DNA of 5,004 nt from NCBI GenBank assembly GCA_013696535.1, contig JACCYI010000345.1, positions 1 to 5,004 on the forward strand, given 5' to 3'. Numbering within the stretch: position 1 is the stretch's first letter; each line of letters begins with the position of its first letter. Source of the DNA: Solirubrobacterales bacterium (GTDB taxonomy: Bacteria > Actinomycetota > Thermoleophilia > Solirubrobacterales > Solirubrobacteraceae). Below, piece after piece: positions 1-5,004 of the stretch. The translations under genes were made by a program, and so were the position numbers. The notes beneath the pieces are model-generated. The model saw nothing but the letters and a program-made list of their open reading frames with translations. It was not told where the DNA came from and ran no database searches.

Positions 1-309
1 GCGACGCTGCCCATCGGTTACGCCGACGGAGTGCGGCGCGGCCTCTCCGACAACGCCGAGGTCCTCATTCGCGGGCGGCGCTACCCGATGGTCGGTACCG
101 TGTCGATGGACAACGTGACCGTGGATCTCGGTCCGGCGCCGAGCGAGCCCCACGGTCTTCGCGGCGCGCAGGCCATTCTGCTCGGGCGCGACGGCGGTGA
201 GACCATTCTCGCGGAGGATTGGGCGCGCCGTCTCGGCACCATCAACTATGAGGTGAGCTGCGCCATCAGCGCTCGGGTTCCCCGCGCCTACCCCGGCGGC
301 GCGATATGA
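1..309 (+). CDS. alr: Alanine racemase, C-terminal part (5' end outside window)
   Basis: The last 102 residues of a PLP-dependent alanine racemase, which interconverts L- and D-alanine in the cytoplasm to supply D-Ala for peptidoglycan. The reading frame is open from base 1, so the barrel domain with the PLP lysine, and the catalytic SYGATY-type tyrosine, lie to the left. What remains is the C-terminal beta domain. Residues 4-10 read PIGYADG, whose Tyr7 corresponds to Tyr284 of the Geobacillus enzyme. VGTVSMD follows at 31-37, with Met36 at the Met312 position. TINYEV at 80-85 carries Tyr83, the Tyr354 equivalent at the active-site entrance. The ISARVPR ending at 89-95 is normal for the family. 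All visible functional positions are intact. The TGA at 307-309 overlaps the next gene's ATG, which suggests translational coupling. The family assignment is secure. Residue numbering is aligned from memory of the Geobacillus sequence. Confidence 0.96.
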   Translation, partial: ATLPIGYADGVRRGLSDNAEVLIRGRRYPMVGTVSMDNVTVDLGPAPSEPHGLRGAQAILLGRDGGETILAEDWARRLGTINYEVSCAISARVPRAYPGGAI

Positions 310-1715
310 GCCCGCCTCTGGACGCCGTACGCGACGCGCTGGCCGGAGTGCCGGCCTGGCTCGTCGGTGGCGCGGTCCGCGACCGGTTGCTCGACCGCCC
401 GACCGATGACCTCGACATCGTGCTCGACGGCGATCCCGAGGTGGCCGCCCGGGCGGTGCGCCGCGCGGCGGGCGGAGCGGCCTTCCCGCTCTCTGAGACG
501 TTCGGAGCCTGGAGGGTGGTGGGCCGCGACCATGCCTGGCAGCTCGACCTCGTGCCGTTGCTGAACGGGAACCTCGCCGAGGATCTGGCGGCGCGCGACT
601 TCACCATCAACGCGATGGCGGAGCCCCTGGGCGGAGGGGGTCTCGTGGACCCCCACGGCGGAGCCGCGGATCTCGAGGCCCGGCGGTTGCGGGCGGTCGG
701 CCCGCGATCCTTCGCCGCCGATCCGCTGCGCAGCCTTCGGGCGGTCCGTCTGGCGTCAGAGCTGGACCTCGAGATCGAGCCTTCGACCGCCCTGGAGGCA
801 GCGAAGCAAGCGGCGGGACTCGAGCGGGTGGCCGCCGAGCGCGTCTTCTCCGAGCTCAAGCGCATCGTCGTGGCTCCCGATCCACGAGCAGGGCTCGAGC
901 GCATGGGCCGATTCGGGATCACGGCGGTCGTGTTGCCTGAGCTTGACGCCCTGCGCGGCGTCGAGCAGAGCGTCTATCACCACCGAGACGTCTACGACCA
1001 CACCCTGGAGGTCCTGGACGCCACAGTGCTGCTCGCGCGCGATCCTGTGCGGGCCGGGCTCCCGCTGCACGGCCCGCCCCTTGCCGCGCTGCTCGCCGAG
1101 CCGCTGGCCGATGGACTGACCCGTGGGGAAGCCATGCGCTTCGCCGCTCTGCTGCACGATGTCGCCAAGCCCCAGACGCGCCGGGAGCGCGCCGACGGCC
1201 GCGGCGCCGGATTTCCGGGGCATCACGAGGTGGGCGCCGTGATCGCTCGGGCGCTGCTACGCCGGCTCCGGGCTGCGGAGCGGCTGAACGACTACGTCGC
1301 GGCACTCACGCTGCACCACCTCCACCTTGGGTTCCTGGTTCGGGAGCGCCCGCTCGGAGCGCGGACGGTGCATCGGTATCTCACCGCCACCGCGCCCTTC
1401 ACGGCTGATATCACGGCCTTCACGGTGGCGGACCGGCTGGCCACCCGAGGGCGCAATTCGGCGGCGGCGATCGCTGCGCACACCGAGACCGCCGACGAGA
1501 TGCTCGGCTTCGCCTTCGCCGAGCGAGCGGCGGGGCCGCGGACCCCGCTCGTCCGCGGCGACGAACTGGCCGCCGAGCTCGGCATGGCGCCCGGCCCTCG
1601 ACTGGGCGAGCTGCTGGCCCAGCTCGAGGAGGATCGCTTCGCAGGAGACGTGCGAACGCGCGGGGACGCGATCGCCAGAGCCCGCGAGCTGCTGAGTCAG
1701 GAGCGATTCGGCTAG
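306..1715 (+). CDS. tRNA nucleotidyltransferase / poly(A) polymerase family protein with HD domain
   Basis: A 469-residue class II nucleotidyltransferase, most likely adding all or part of the 3'-CCA of tRNAs. The ATG at 306 overlaps the alr stop (ATGA), which fixes the start and suggests coupling. Motif A is clear: GGAVRD at 21-26 and the metal-binding DLD at 35-37. Motif B is ARDFTINAMA at 96-105, where the family usually has RRD. The template motif is ADPLR at 138-142, usually EDxxR; Asp139 and Arg142 are kept and the Glu is Ala. VAAERVFSELKRI at 175-187 matches the following helical motif. An HD phosphohydrolase-type domain follows, with His232, His284-Asp285, HH at 306-307, HH at 337-338 and Asp376, so metal binding looks possible. 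Only about a dozen residues separate the strand with Asp81 from motif B, so the flexible loop of complete CCA-adding enzymes seems absent. The enzyme could therefore be CC-adding, A-adding or a poly(A) polymerase. The family is certain; the exact specificity is not. Confidence 0.9.
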   Translation: MSPPLDAVRDALAGVPAWLVGGAVRDRLLDRPTDDLDIVLDGDPEVAARAVRRAAGGAAFPLSETFGAWRVVGRDHAWQLDLVPLLNGNLAEDLAARDFTINAMAEPLGGGGLVDPHGGAADLEARRLRAVGPRSFAADPLRSLRAVRLASELDLEIEPSTALEAAKQAAGLERVAAERVFSELKRIVVAPDPRAGLERMGRFGITAVVLPELDALRGVEQSVYHHRDVYDHTLEVLDATVLLARDPVRAGLPLHGPPLAALLAEPLADGLTRGEAMRFAALLHDVAKPQTRRERADGRGAGFPGHHEVGAVIARALLRRLRAAERLNDYVAALTLHHLHLGFLVRERPLGARTVHRYLTATAPFTADITAFTVADRLATRGRNSAAAIAAHTETADEMLGFAFAERAAGPRTPLVRGDELAAELGMAPGPRLGELLAQLEEDRFAGDVRTRGDAIARARELLSQERFG

Positions 1716-1736
1716 ACCCGGGGCATCCTTCCGCCA

Positions 1737-1783
1737 AGACCGCTAGCCGGTGACAGCGAGGGAGCAGCGCCAGCTAGCGATCT
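1737..1783. terminator. Candidate bidirectional terminator hairpin between convergent genes
   Basis: An inverted repeat occupies most of the 67-bp gap between the convergent nucleotidyltransferase and M28 peptidase genes. The left arm AGACCGCTAGC (1737-1747) pairs with the right arm GCTAGCGATCT (1773-1783) with one mismatch (C1740/A1780). The stem continues inward: after one more mismatch, GGTG at 1749-1752 can pair with CGCC at 1768-1771 (one G-U pair), leaving a loop of about 15 nt. The right arm reaches the first base of the minus-strand stop codon. There is no clear T tract on either side, so a classic intrinsic terminator is not proven; U-less hairpins are common in high-GC actinobacteria. 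The pairing is seen in the sequence and the role is inferred from position. Confidence 0.45.
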
Positions 1784-2994
1784 CAGCCAGGACCCCCGGG
1801 CCCAATCCGCTCACCGGCCACGTCGCGGACGACCGCCTCGCAGACGGCGGTCGCCCGTCGAACCGTCTCGAAGTCGACGTTGGCCGGGACGTCGCGCTGG
1901 GAGTGGTAGTTCGCGGGGAACCGGTACTTGGTCACCGAGGCAAGCGTGGCGGTCGGATAACCCGCCTGGAGCGCGATGAGGCCATCGGTGGCCAGTCCGA
2001 GGCGCAGCCCGCGGCCAAGCGGCAGCCCCGCACGGCGGGCACCCGCGGCGAGCAGCTCGCGCATCTCGAGCGGGTAGTCCTGTATCCGGATCATGCCCTC
2101 ACCCTCGATCACGATCAGGTGGGGAGAACCGACCGACTCCACGCAGACCACCCGCGTGCGCTCGGGCGGCAGGTCGGCGCTGTGACGGCGCACGAACCCG
2201 CGCATCCCCTCCATGAAGGATTCCTCTGAACCCGTGGAGACGAGCACCACGCGAACGCCCGTCACCGGTGTCTCGCGAAGCAGGCGCGCGAGCTCTAGCA
2301 CCACGGCGACCGCGGAAAGATTGTCGTTGGCGCCCGGCACGACGGCGCGCGCGGCGATGTCGGCAAAGGCCAGCACGGAGCCGAGGGAGATCGCCGTGCC
2401 GAGTCTCCGGAGTTGCTTTGAGTCGAGAAGGGCTCCGAGGGCCACGAGGATGGGGCCGCCTGCGACCAACCGCATGACCGGCGGGGAGGTCTGCCGGCGC
2501 TCGAACCACGCCGGGAAGCGATCGGCGATCCGGGTGACGAACTGCTCGTTGAAGATCAACCCGCCGTGAGCGGCGTCGTGATGGGAGACGAAGACGAGCG
2601 TCTGATCGGCGCCCGGATCCCCGGCGTCGGCGACGACGTTGTAGGTGTTGCGTCGAGGCAGAAGACTGCGAAACAGATGTGGACCGGCCGATACGTCATC
2701 GACGATCCCGGCGGCCGCGGCCGCGCCCAACGCGGCTGCGAGGGCACGACGACCACGGTTCGGACCGCCCATCGGCGCGAGGCCCGCCAAGGCCCCTGCG
2801 GCGCTGAGGAGCCCGAGCGGGATCCAGTACGTCCCGTGCGCCCGCTCGACCTCCACCCGGGCCTCGAGGCCCTCGCCACGCAACCGCTCGGCGATCCATT
2901 CGGCAGCCACCCGCTCGCCTTTGGATGCCGAGGGTCGATCCAAGGTGGCCAAGTGCTCGACGATGGCCCGCAGACGGTCGGGATCAGGCGGCAT
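1783..2994 (-). CDS. M28-family zinc peptidase with internal membrane segments
   Basis: A 403-residue M28 (aminopeptidase-like) metallopeptidase. Metal-site motifs are in family order: SHHDA at 137-141 (His138 ligand, Asp140 supporting), GANDNLSA at 221-228 (bridging Asp224), STGSEE at 253-258 (catalytic Glu257, ligand Glu258), CVESVGSP at 284-291, and NYHSQRD at 362-368 (ligand His364). The fourth ligand is normally Asp; here the aligned residue is Glu286. Hydrophobic stretches lie at about 57-76, 83-97, 173-190 and 198-218. The second pair is inserted between His138 and Asp224, which are usually only a dozen or so residues apart. No N-terminal signal peptide is visible, so these segments probably anchor it to the membrane. 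I chose the ATG at 2994 (MPPDPDR) because the M28 N-terminal helix begins right after it. An ATG at 3027 (MGNRNS) is an alternative; longer frames run antisense through the HIT gene. The substrate cannot be told from sequence. Confidence 0.88.
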   Translation of the reverse strand: MPPDPDRLRAIVEHLATLDRPSASKGERVAAEWIAERLRGEGLEARVEVERAHGTYWIPLGLLSAAGALAGLAPMGGPNRGRRALAAALGAAAAAGIVDDVSAGPHLFRSLLPRRNTYNVVADAGDPGADQTLVFVSHHDAAHGGLIFNEQFVTRIADRFPAWFERRQTSPPVMRLVAGGPILVALGALLDSKQLRRLGTAISLGSVLAFADIAARAVVPGANDNLSAVAVVLELARLLRETPVTGVRVVLVSTGSEESFMEGMRGFVRRHSADLPPERTRVVCVESVGSPHLIVIEGEGMIRIQDYPLEMRELLAAGARRAGLPLGRGLRLGLATDGLIALQAGYPTATLASVTKYRFPANYHSQRDVPANVDFETVRRATAVCEAVVRDVAGERIGPGGPG

Positions 2995-3025
2995 GCCCGC
3001 CCAGAAGATACTGTTCCGATTGCCC
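2995..3025. promoter_or_regulatory. Short divergent start region between M28 peptidase and HIT genes
   Basis: About 31 bp separate the chosen minus-strand ATG (2994) from the plus-strand ATG (3026). The gap contains an AT-richer patch, AAGATACTGTT (3005-3015). It offers GATACT or TACTGT as -10-like hexamers on the plus strand and TATCTT on the minus strand. No -35 match and no good Shine-Dalgarno is seen for either gene; AGAAGA at 3003-3008 is about 17 nt from the HIT ATG, too far to be typical. Both transcripts may be leaderless or nearly so, or their promoters may lie inside the opposing gene. This is a positional inference with weak sequence support. Confidence 0.25.
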
Positions 3026-3436
3026 ATGGCCGATACCGACTGCCTGTTCTGCAAGATCGTCGCGGGTGAAGTGCCGGCCACCCGGGTGCATGAGGACGAA
3101 CGCACCCTCGCCTTCATGGACATCAACCCGGCGACGCGCGGCCATCTTCTCGTGGTCCCGCGCGAGCACTCGCGGGATGTGCGCGAGATCAGCGCGGACG
3201 ATCTGGCCGCGGTGGCTCGCACGGGACAGGCCATGGCGGTTCTCGTCGCAGACCGGCTCAGCGCCGACGGCGTCAACCTCCTCAACTCGACGGGCACTGC
3301 GGCATGGCAGACCGTCTTCCACTTCCACCTTCATGTGATTCCGCGTTATGAGGACGATCCGCTCCGGTTGCCGTGGCGCCCGGGCCCCGGCGAACCCGAG
3401 GTGATCGCCGCCGCCGCCGCGGAGCTCACCCGATGA
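3026..3436 (+). CDS. HIT-family (Hint-like) nucleotide-binding hydrolase
   Basis: A 136-residue histidine triad protein, within the normal length for bacterial Hint/HIT proteins. These are small cytoplasmic homodimers that hydrolyse nucleoside phosphoramidates, acyl-AMP or dinucleoside polyphosphates. The triad HFHLHVIPR at 99-107 gives His99, His101 and His103; His101 matches the catalytic nucleophile of Hint proteins. CLFC at 6-9 with His48 and His99 matches the Cys-Cys-His-His zinc site of many bacterial members. The core is typical: DINPATRGHLLVVPREH at 32-48 and NLLNSTGTAAWQTVFH at 84-99. The ATG at 3026 lies in the palindrome CCATGG and places CLFC five residues from the N-terminus, as usual. 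An in-frame ATG at 2993 would add 11 residues with no homology value. The stop overlaps the crotonase ATG (ATGA), so the two are probably one operon. The physiological substrate is unknown. Confidence 0.95.
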   Translation: MADTDCLFCKIVAGEVPATRVHEDERTLAFMDINPATRGHLLVVPREHSRDVREISADDLAAVARTGQAMAVLVADRLSADGVNLLNSTGTAAWQTVFHFHLHVIPRYEDDPLRLPWRPGPGEPEVIAAAAAELTR

Positions 3437-4212
3437 GCGGCCCGGTCACCGTCCGGCGCGAGGACGGGCTCGCGCACGTGGTCTTGGCCGCACCGCCACT
3501 CAACCTCTTCGACGAGGCGATGTTCGCCGGCCTCGAACACGCCCTTTCAGGGCTCGAATCGGATCTCCCGCGCGCTGTGCTGATCTCCGCCGAAGGGCGA
3601 GTGGTCTCGGGGGGCGTGGACGTCAAGGTGTTTGACGCGATCAAGTCGGCCCATGAGGCGACAGCGCTCTGGAAGCGCCTGATCGCCCTCCCCCGACGGC
3701 TCGAGGCGCTGCCATGCCCGACGGTGTTCGCCGCCCATGGTCTCTGTCTGACCGCGGCGTTCGAGATCTCCCTGGGTTGCGATCTGATCCTCGCTGCGCA
3801 ATCCGCGCGGTTCGGGCTGGTCGAGATCGTCGTCGGGCTGACGCCGGCGATGGGCGGGACCCAGAGGCTGGTCGAGCGCGCCGGGCCGGCTCGTGCACGC
3901 GAGCTCGTGATGACAGGTGAGCTCTATGACGCCGCGACGCTGCACGGCTGGAATGTCGTCAACCGCGTCCTGCCCGACGACGGCTTCATCGAGGCGGCTC
4001 AGGCGTTTGCAACCCGGCTGGCTGCGGGTCCGACCCGCGCCCACGCCGCGACCAAGGGCGTCGTGCGAGCCGCGCTCGACGGTGGCGTGGACGCGGCTGA
4101 CGCCGCCGTCGTCCAACGGGCCGGCGACCTCTTCGCCACTGAGGACCTGCGCAACGCAGTCGCCTCGTTCCTCGCTGAAGGGCCCGGTAGGGCGACCTAC
4201 GTCGGGCGCTAG
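3433..4212 (+). CDS. Enoyl-CoA hydratase/isomerase (crotonase) family protein
   Basis: A 259-residue crotonase-superfamily protein, the usual length for a single-domain member. The family acts on acyl-CoA thioesters, most often adding water to enoyl-CoA in beta-oxidation or related degradation. The first oxyanion-hole segment is VVSGGVDVK at 57-65. The second, normally GGG before the first catalytic Glu, reads TAAFE at 107-111. Glu111 aligns with Glu144 and Glu131 (in LVEIVVG, 129-135) with Glu164 of rat mitochondrial hydratase, so both acid/base residues are kept. MGGTQRL at 140-146 and the ATKGVVRAAL helix at 206-215 are standard. The ATG at 3433 overlaps the HIT stop; a longer frame from 3373 only adds arginine-rich sequence read out of frame from the HIT gene. 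Two Glu favour hydratase activity, but isomerase, hydrolase or other crotonase chemistry is possible, so no gene symbol is given. Confidence 0.93.
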   Translation: MSGPVTVRREDGLAHVVLAAPPLNLFDEAMFAGLEHALSGLESDLPRAVLISAEGRVVSGGVDVKVFDAIKSAHEATALWKRLIALPRRLEALPCPTVFAAHGLCLTAAFEISLGCDLILAAQSARFGLVEIVVGLTPAMGGTQRLVERAGPARARELVMTGELYDAATLHGWNVVNRVLPDDGFIEAAQAFATRLAAGPTRAHAATKGVVRAALDGGVDAADAAVVQRAGDLFATEDLRNAVASFLAEGPGRATYVGR

Positions 4213-4230
4213 CGTCTTGCGCCCCGTGAG

Positions 4231-4244
4231 CCGAGCGGTCTCGG
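4231..4244 (+). terminator. Small hairpin downstream of the HIT-crotonase pair
   Basis: CCGAG (4231-4235) and CTCGG (4240-4244) form a perfect 5-bp stem with a CGGT tetraloop, 18 bases after the crotonase stop. There is no T run after it and the stem is short, so it may be chance in GC-rich DNA. It is listed because it sits where the operon should end. Confidence 0.2.
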
Positions 4245-4262
4245 TCCTGGCGAGTGGGCAAG

Positions 4263-4282
4263 AGGAGGGAACAGCAACCTCC
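4263..4282 (+). promoter_or_regulatory. Strong Shine-Dalgarno-like AGGAGG paired with CCTCC in leader of secreted-protein gene
   Basis: AGGAGG at 4263-4268 is the best ribosome-binding match in the window, but it lies 25 nt before the first possible start (GTG 4294) and 40 nt before the ATG at 4309, too far for direct use. GGAGG (4264-4268) can pair with CCTCC (4278-4282) across a 9-nt loop. It could be a leader hairpin, part of a terminator for the preceding pair, or chance. No start codon lies at a normal distance after it. The rest of the 96-bp gap (4213-4308) shows only the small upstream hairpin and no clear promoter. Confidence 0.2.
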
Positions 4283-4308
4283 GCCCGTCTGTCGTGTTGA
4301 ATGCCGGG

Positions 4309-4980
4309 ATGCTCAAGCCCGCGTTCCTCGTGCTCTGCCTGTTCGTCGCCGTCCTGGGCGGGGCACCGTCCCCGGCCGCCGCGCGGATCCTCGAGATCGG
4401 CCAGTCGGCGCAGCCCCTCGTACCGAGCTGCCCCGCCACGCCATGCTTCGCGCTCTCGCGGACCACGGGCTATCAAGCCAAGGCAGCGGCGGAGCGGGGT
4501 ATCCACACGGTCCCGGAGGACGGACGCCTCGTCGCGTGGTCGATCACCCTCGGCAGGACCGGCCCGCGGCAGAGCGCCTACTTCGAGCGGCAGTTCGGCG
4601 GCACCGCCTCAGCCGGTATCACGATCATCCGACCGGGCCACAAGCTCTACGCCCGCACCCTCGCCGGCAGCCCGGTCCAGAAGCTCGAGCCCTACTTCGG
4701 CAGCACTGTCCAATTCGCCCTCGAGCAGAGCATCGAGGTCAAGAAGGGGTGGATCGTCGCCCTCACGGTGCCGACGTGGGCGCCGGCACTCGCCACGGGC
4801 TTCGGCAACGACCACTCCTGGCGCGCCTCGAGCCGCCGCGGTGGTGCGTGCAAGGATCAGCAGACCCAGCTGCCACAGACCGAGGCCGGCAAGATCACGA
4901 GGTACCGCTGCCTGTTCCGGACCGCGCGACTGGCCTACAGCGCGACTCTGGTCACCGCGCCGGTCCCCTCCGCGAAGTAG
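4309..4980 (+). CDS. Secreted protein of unknown function, Solirubrobacterales-type family
   Basis: A 223-residue exported protein with no function I can assign. Residues 1-25 form a classic signal peptide: Lys3, a hydrophobic core (PAFLVLCLFVAVLGG), then SPAAA before RILEIG, so cleavage is likely after Ala25. Cys10 lacks a proper lipobox. The mature part of about 198 residues has four cysteines (Cys41, Cys46, Cys181, Cys201), enough for two disulfides. It looks rich in beta strands (LVAWSITLG 74-82, ASAGITIIRPG 100-110, GWIVALTVPTWAPALA 147-162) with no membrane segment. From memory, this motif series recurs in paralogous exported proteins of Solirubrobacterales and related Thermoleophilia. 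I chose ATG 4309 because it gives a compact signal peptide; GTG 4294 and TTG 4297 are in-frame alternatives adding five or four residues. No start has a good ribosome site. A strong hairpin follows the stop, suggesting a single-gene unit. Confidence 0.82.
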   Translation: MLKPAFLVLCLFVAVLGGAPSPAAARILEIGQSAQPLVPSCPATPCFALSRTTGYQAKAAAERGIHTVPEDGRLVAWSITLGRTGPRQSAYFERQFGGTASAGITIIRPGHKLYARTLAGSPVQKLEPYFGSTVQFALEQSIEVKKGWIVALTVPTWAPALATGFGNDHSWRASSRRGGACKDQQTQLPQTEAGKITRYRCLFRTARLAYSATLVTAPVPSAK

Positions 4981-4985
4981 CCGAC

Positions 4986-5004
4986 GTCCGGCGTACCGCC
5001 GGAC
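4986..5004 (+). terminator. Intrinsic-type terminator hairpin after the secreted-protein gene
   Basis: GTCCGGCG (4986-4993) and CGCCGGAC (4997-5004) form a perfect 8-bp GC-rich stem with a TAC loop, starting 5 bases after the TAG stop. The window ends at the last paired base, so neither an outward extension of the stem nor a following T tract can be seen. Its position and perfect pairing make a terminator the best reading. Confidence 0.6.

Noticed and set aside
267..285. Possible loss of an active-site tyrosine in alanine racemase (ISARVPR instead of ISYRVPR)
   Set aside because: Counting from the Met312 equivalent places the functional Tyr354 in TINYEV, which is intact; Ala in ISARVPR is ordinary variation.
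266..922. Minus-strand open frame of 218 codons opposite the nucleotidyltransferase gene
   Set aside because: It is dominated by Arg/Ser/Ala and lies opposite clear motifs (GGAVRD, DLD, RDFTINAM), so it is a shadow.
1750..2229. Plus-strand open frame of 159 codons opposite the peptidase gene
   Set aside because: It shows no recognisable motif and lies wholly opposite strongly supported M28 motifs; long antisense frames are expected at this GC content.
2645..3025. Upstream extension of the HIT frame from 2645
   Set aside because: It is antisense to the M28 peptidase and low in complexity; the HIT zinc motif CLFC normally lies a few residues from the N-terminus, matching the ATG at 3026.
2995..3297. 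N-terminal extension of the M28 peptidase frame up to an ATG at 3297 (minus strand)
   Set aside because: The extra 101 residues are antisense to the well-supported HIT gene, are rich in Ser/Arg/Thr as expected for a shadow frame, and precede the normal M28 start; the ATG at 2994 fits the family.
3373..3432. Upstream extension of the crotonase frame (starting MAPGPRRTRG)
   Set aside because: This is an arginine-rich out-of-frame reading of the HIT C-terminus; the ATG at 3433 overlapping the HIT stop gives the normal family N-terminus.
3547..4506. Minus-strand open frame of 319 codons opposite the crotonase and secreted-protein genes
   Set aside because: It is the antisense shadow of two recognisable genes, has no family motif, and its charged, repetitive composition is typical of an antisense GC-rich frame.
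1..5004. Search for defence, mobile, phage, CRISPR, tRNA or rRNA features
   Set aside because: No transposase, integrase, repeat array, RNA gene or att-like direct repeat was seen; every long stretch is explained by the six genes, and no gap exceeds 100 bases.

Overview
The window is about 5 kb of GC-rich, densely packed chromosomal DNA from an actinobacterium-like organism. The best lineage hint is the last gene. Its secreted product, with the motifs RTTGYQ, LVAWSITLG, VPTWAPALA and YRCLFRTARL, resembles, from memory, a family of uncharacterised exported proteins common in Thermoleophilia (Solirubrobacterales). That placement is inference; no marker gene is present to prove it.

Layout. (1) Positions 1-309 (+) are the C-terminal end of alanine racemase (alr), entering from the left. 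(2) Its stop overlaps the ATG of a tRNA nucleotidyltransferase/poly(A) polymerase-family gene with an HD domain (306-1715, +). (3) A long imperfect inverted repeat (1737-1783) fills the gap before a convergent gene and looks like a shared terminator. (4) A minus-strand gene (1783-2994) encodes an M28-family zinc peptidase with four hydrophobic segments inside the peptidase domain. (5) Only about 31 bp separate its start from a divergent plus-strand pair: a HIT-family (Hint-like) protein (3026-3436) and, overlapping it by ATGA, a crotonase-fold enoyl-CoA hydratase/isomerase-like protein (3433-4212). (6) After a 96-bp gap with small hairpins comes a secreted protein with four cysteines (4309-4980). 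A perfect 8-bp hairpin directly follows its stop at the right edge.

How the genes fit together. alr and the tRNA nucleotidyltransferase gene are housekeeping functions (D-alanine for the cell wall; tRNA 3'-end synthesis) joined by translational coupling. The HIT and crotonase genes are also coupled, although no shared pathway is obvious. The peptidase and the secreted protein appear to be independent units.

I see no mobile element, CRISPR array, RNA gene, phage gene or defence system, and no convincing new multi-gene system. The points most worth checking are protein-level: the nucleotidyltransferase lacks the usual flexible loop between motifs A and B and has altered RRD and EDxxR motifs, and the M28 peptidase has a membrane hairpin between its metal ligands and Glu in place of one Asp ligand.
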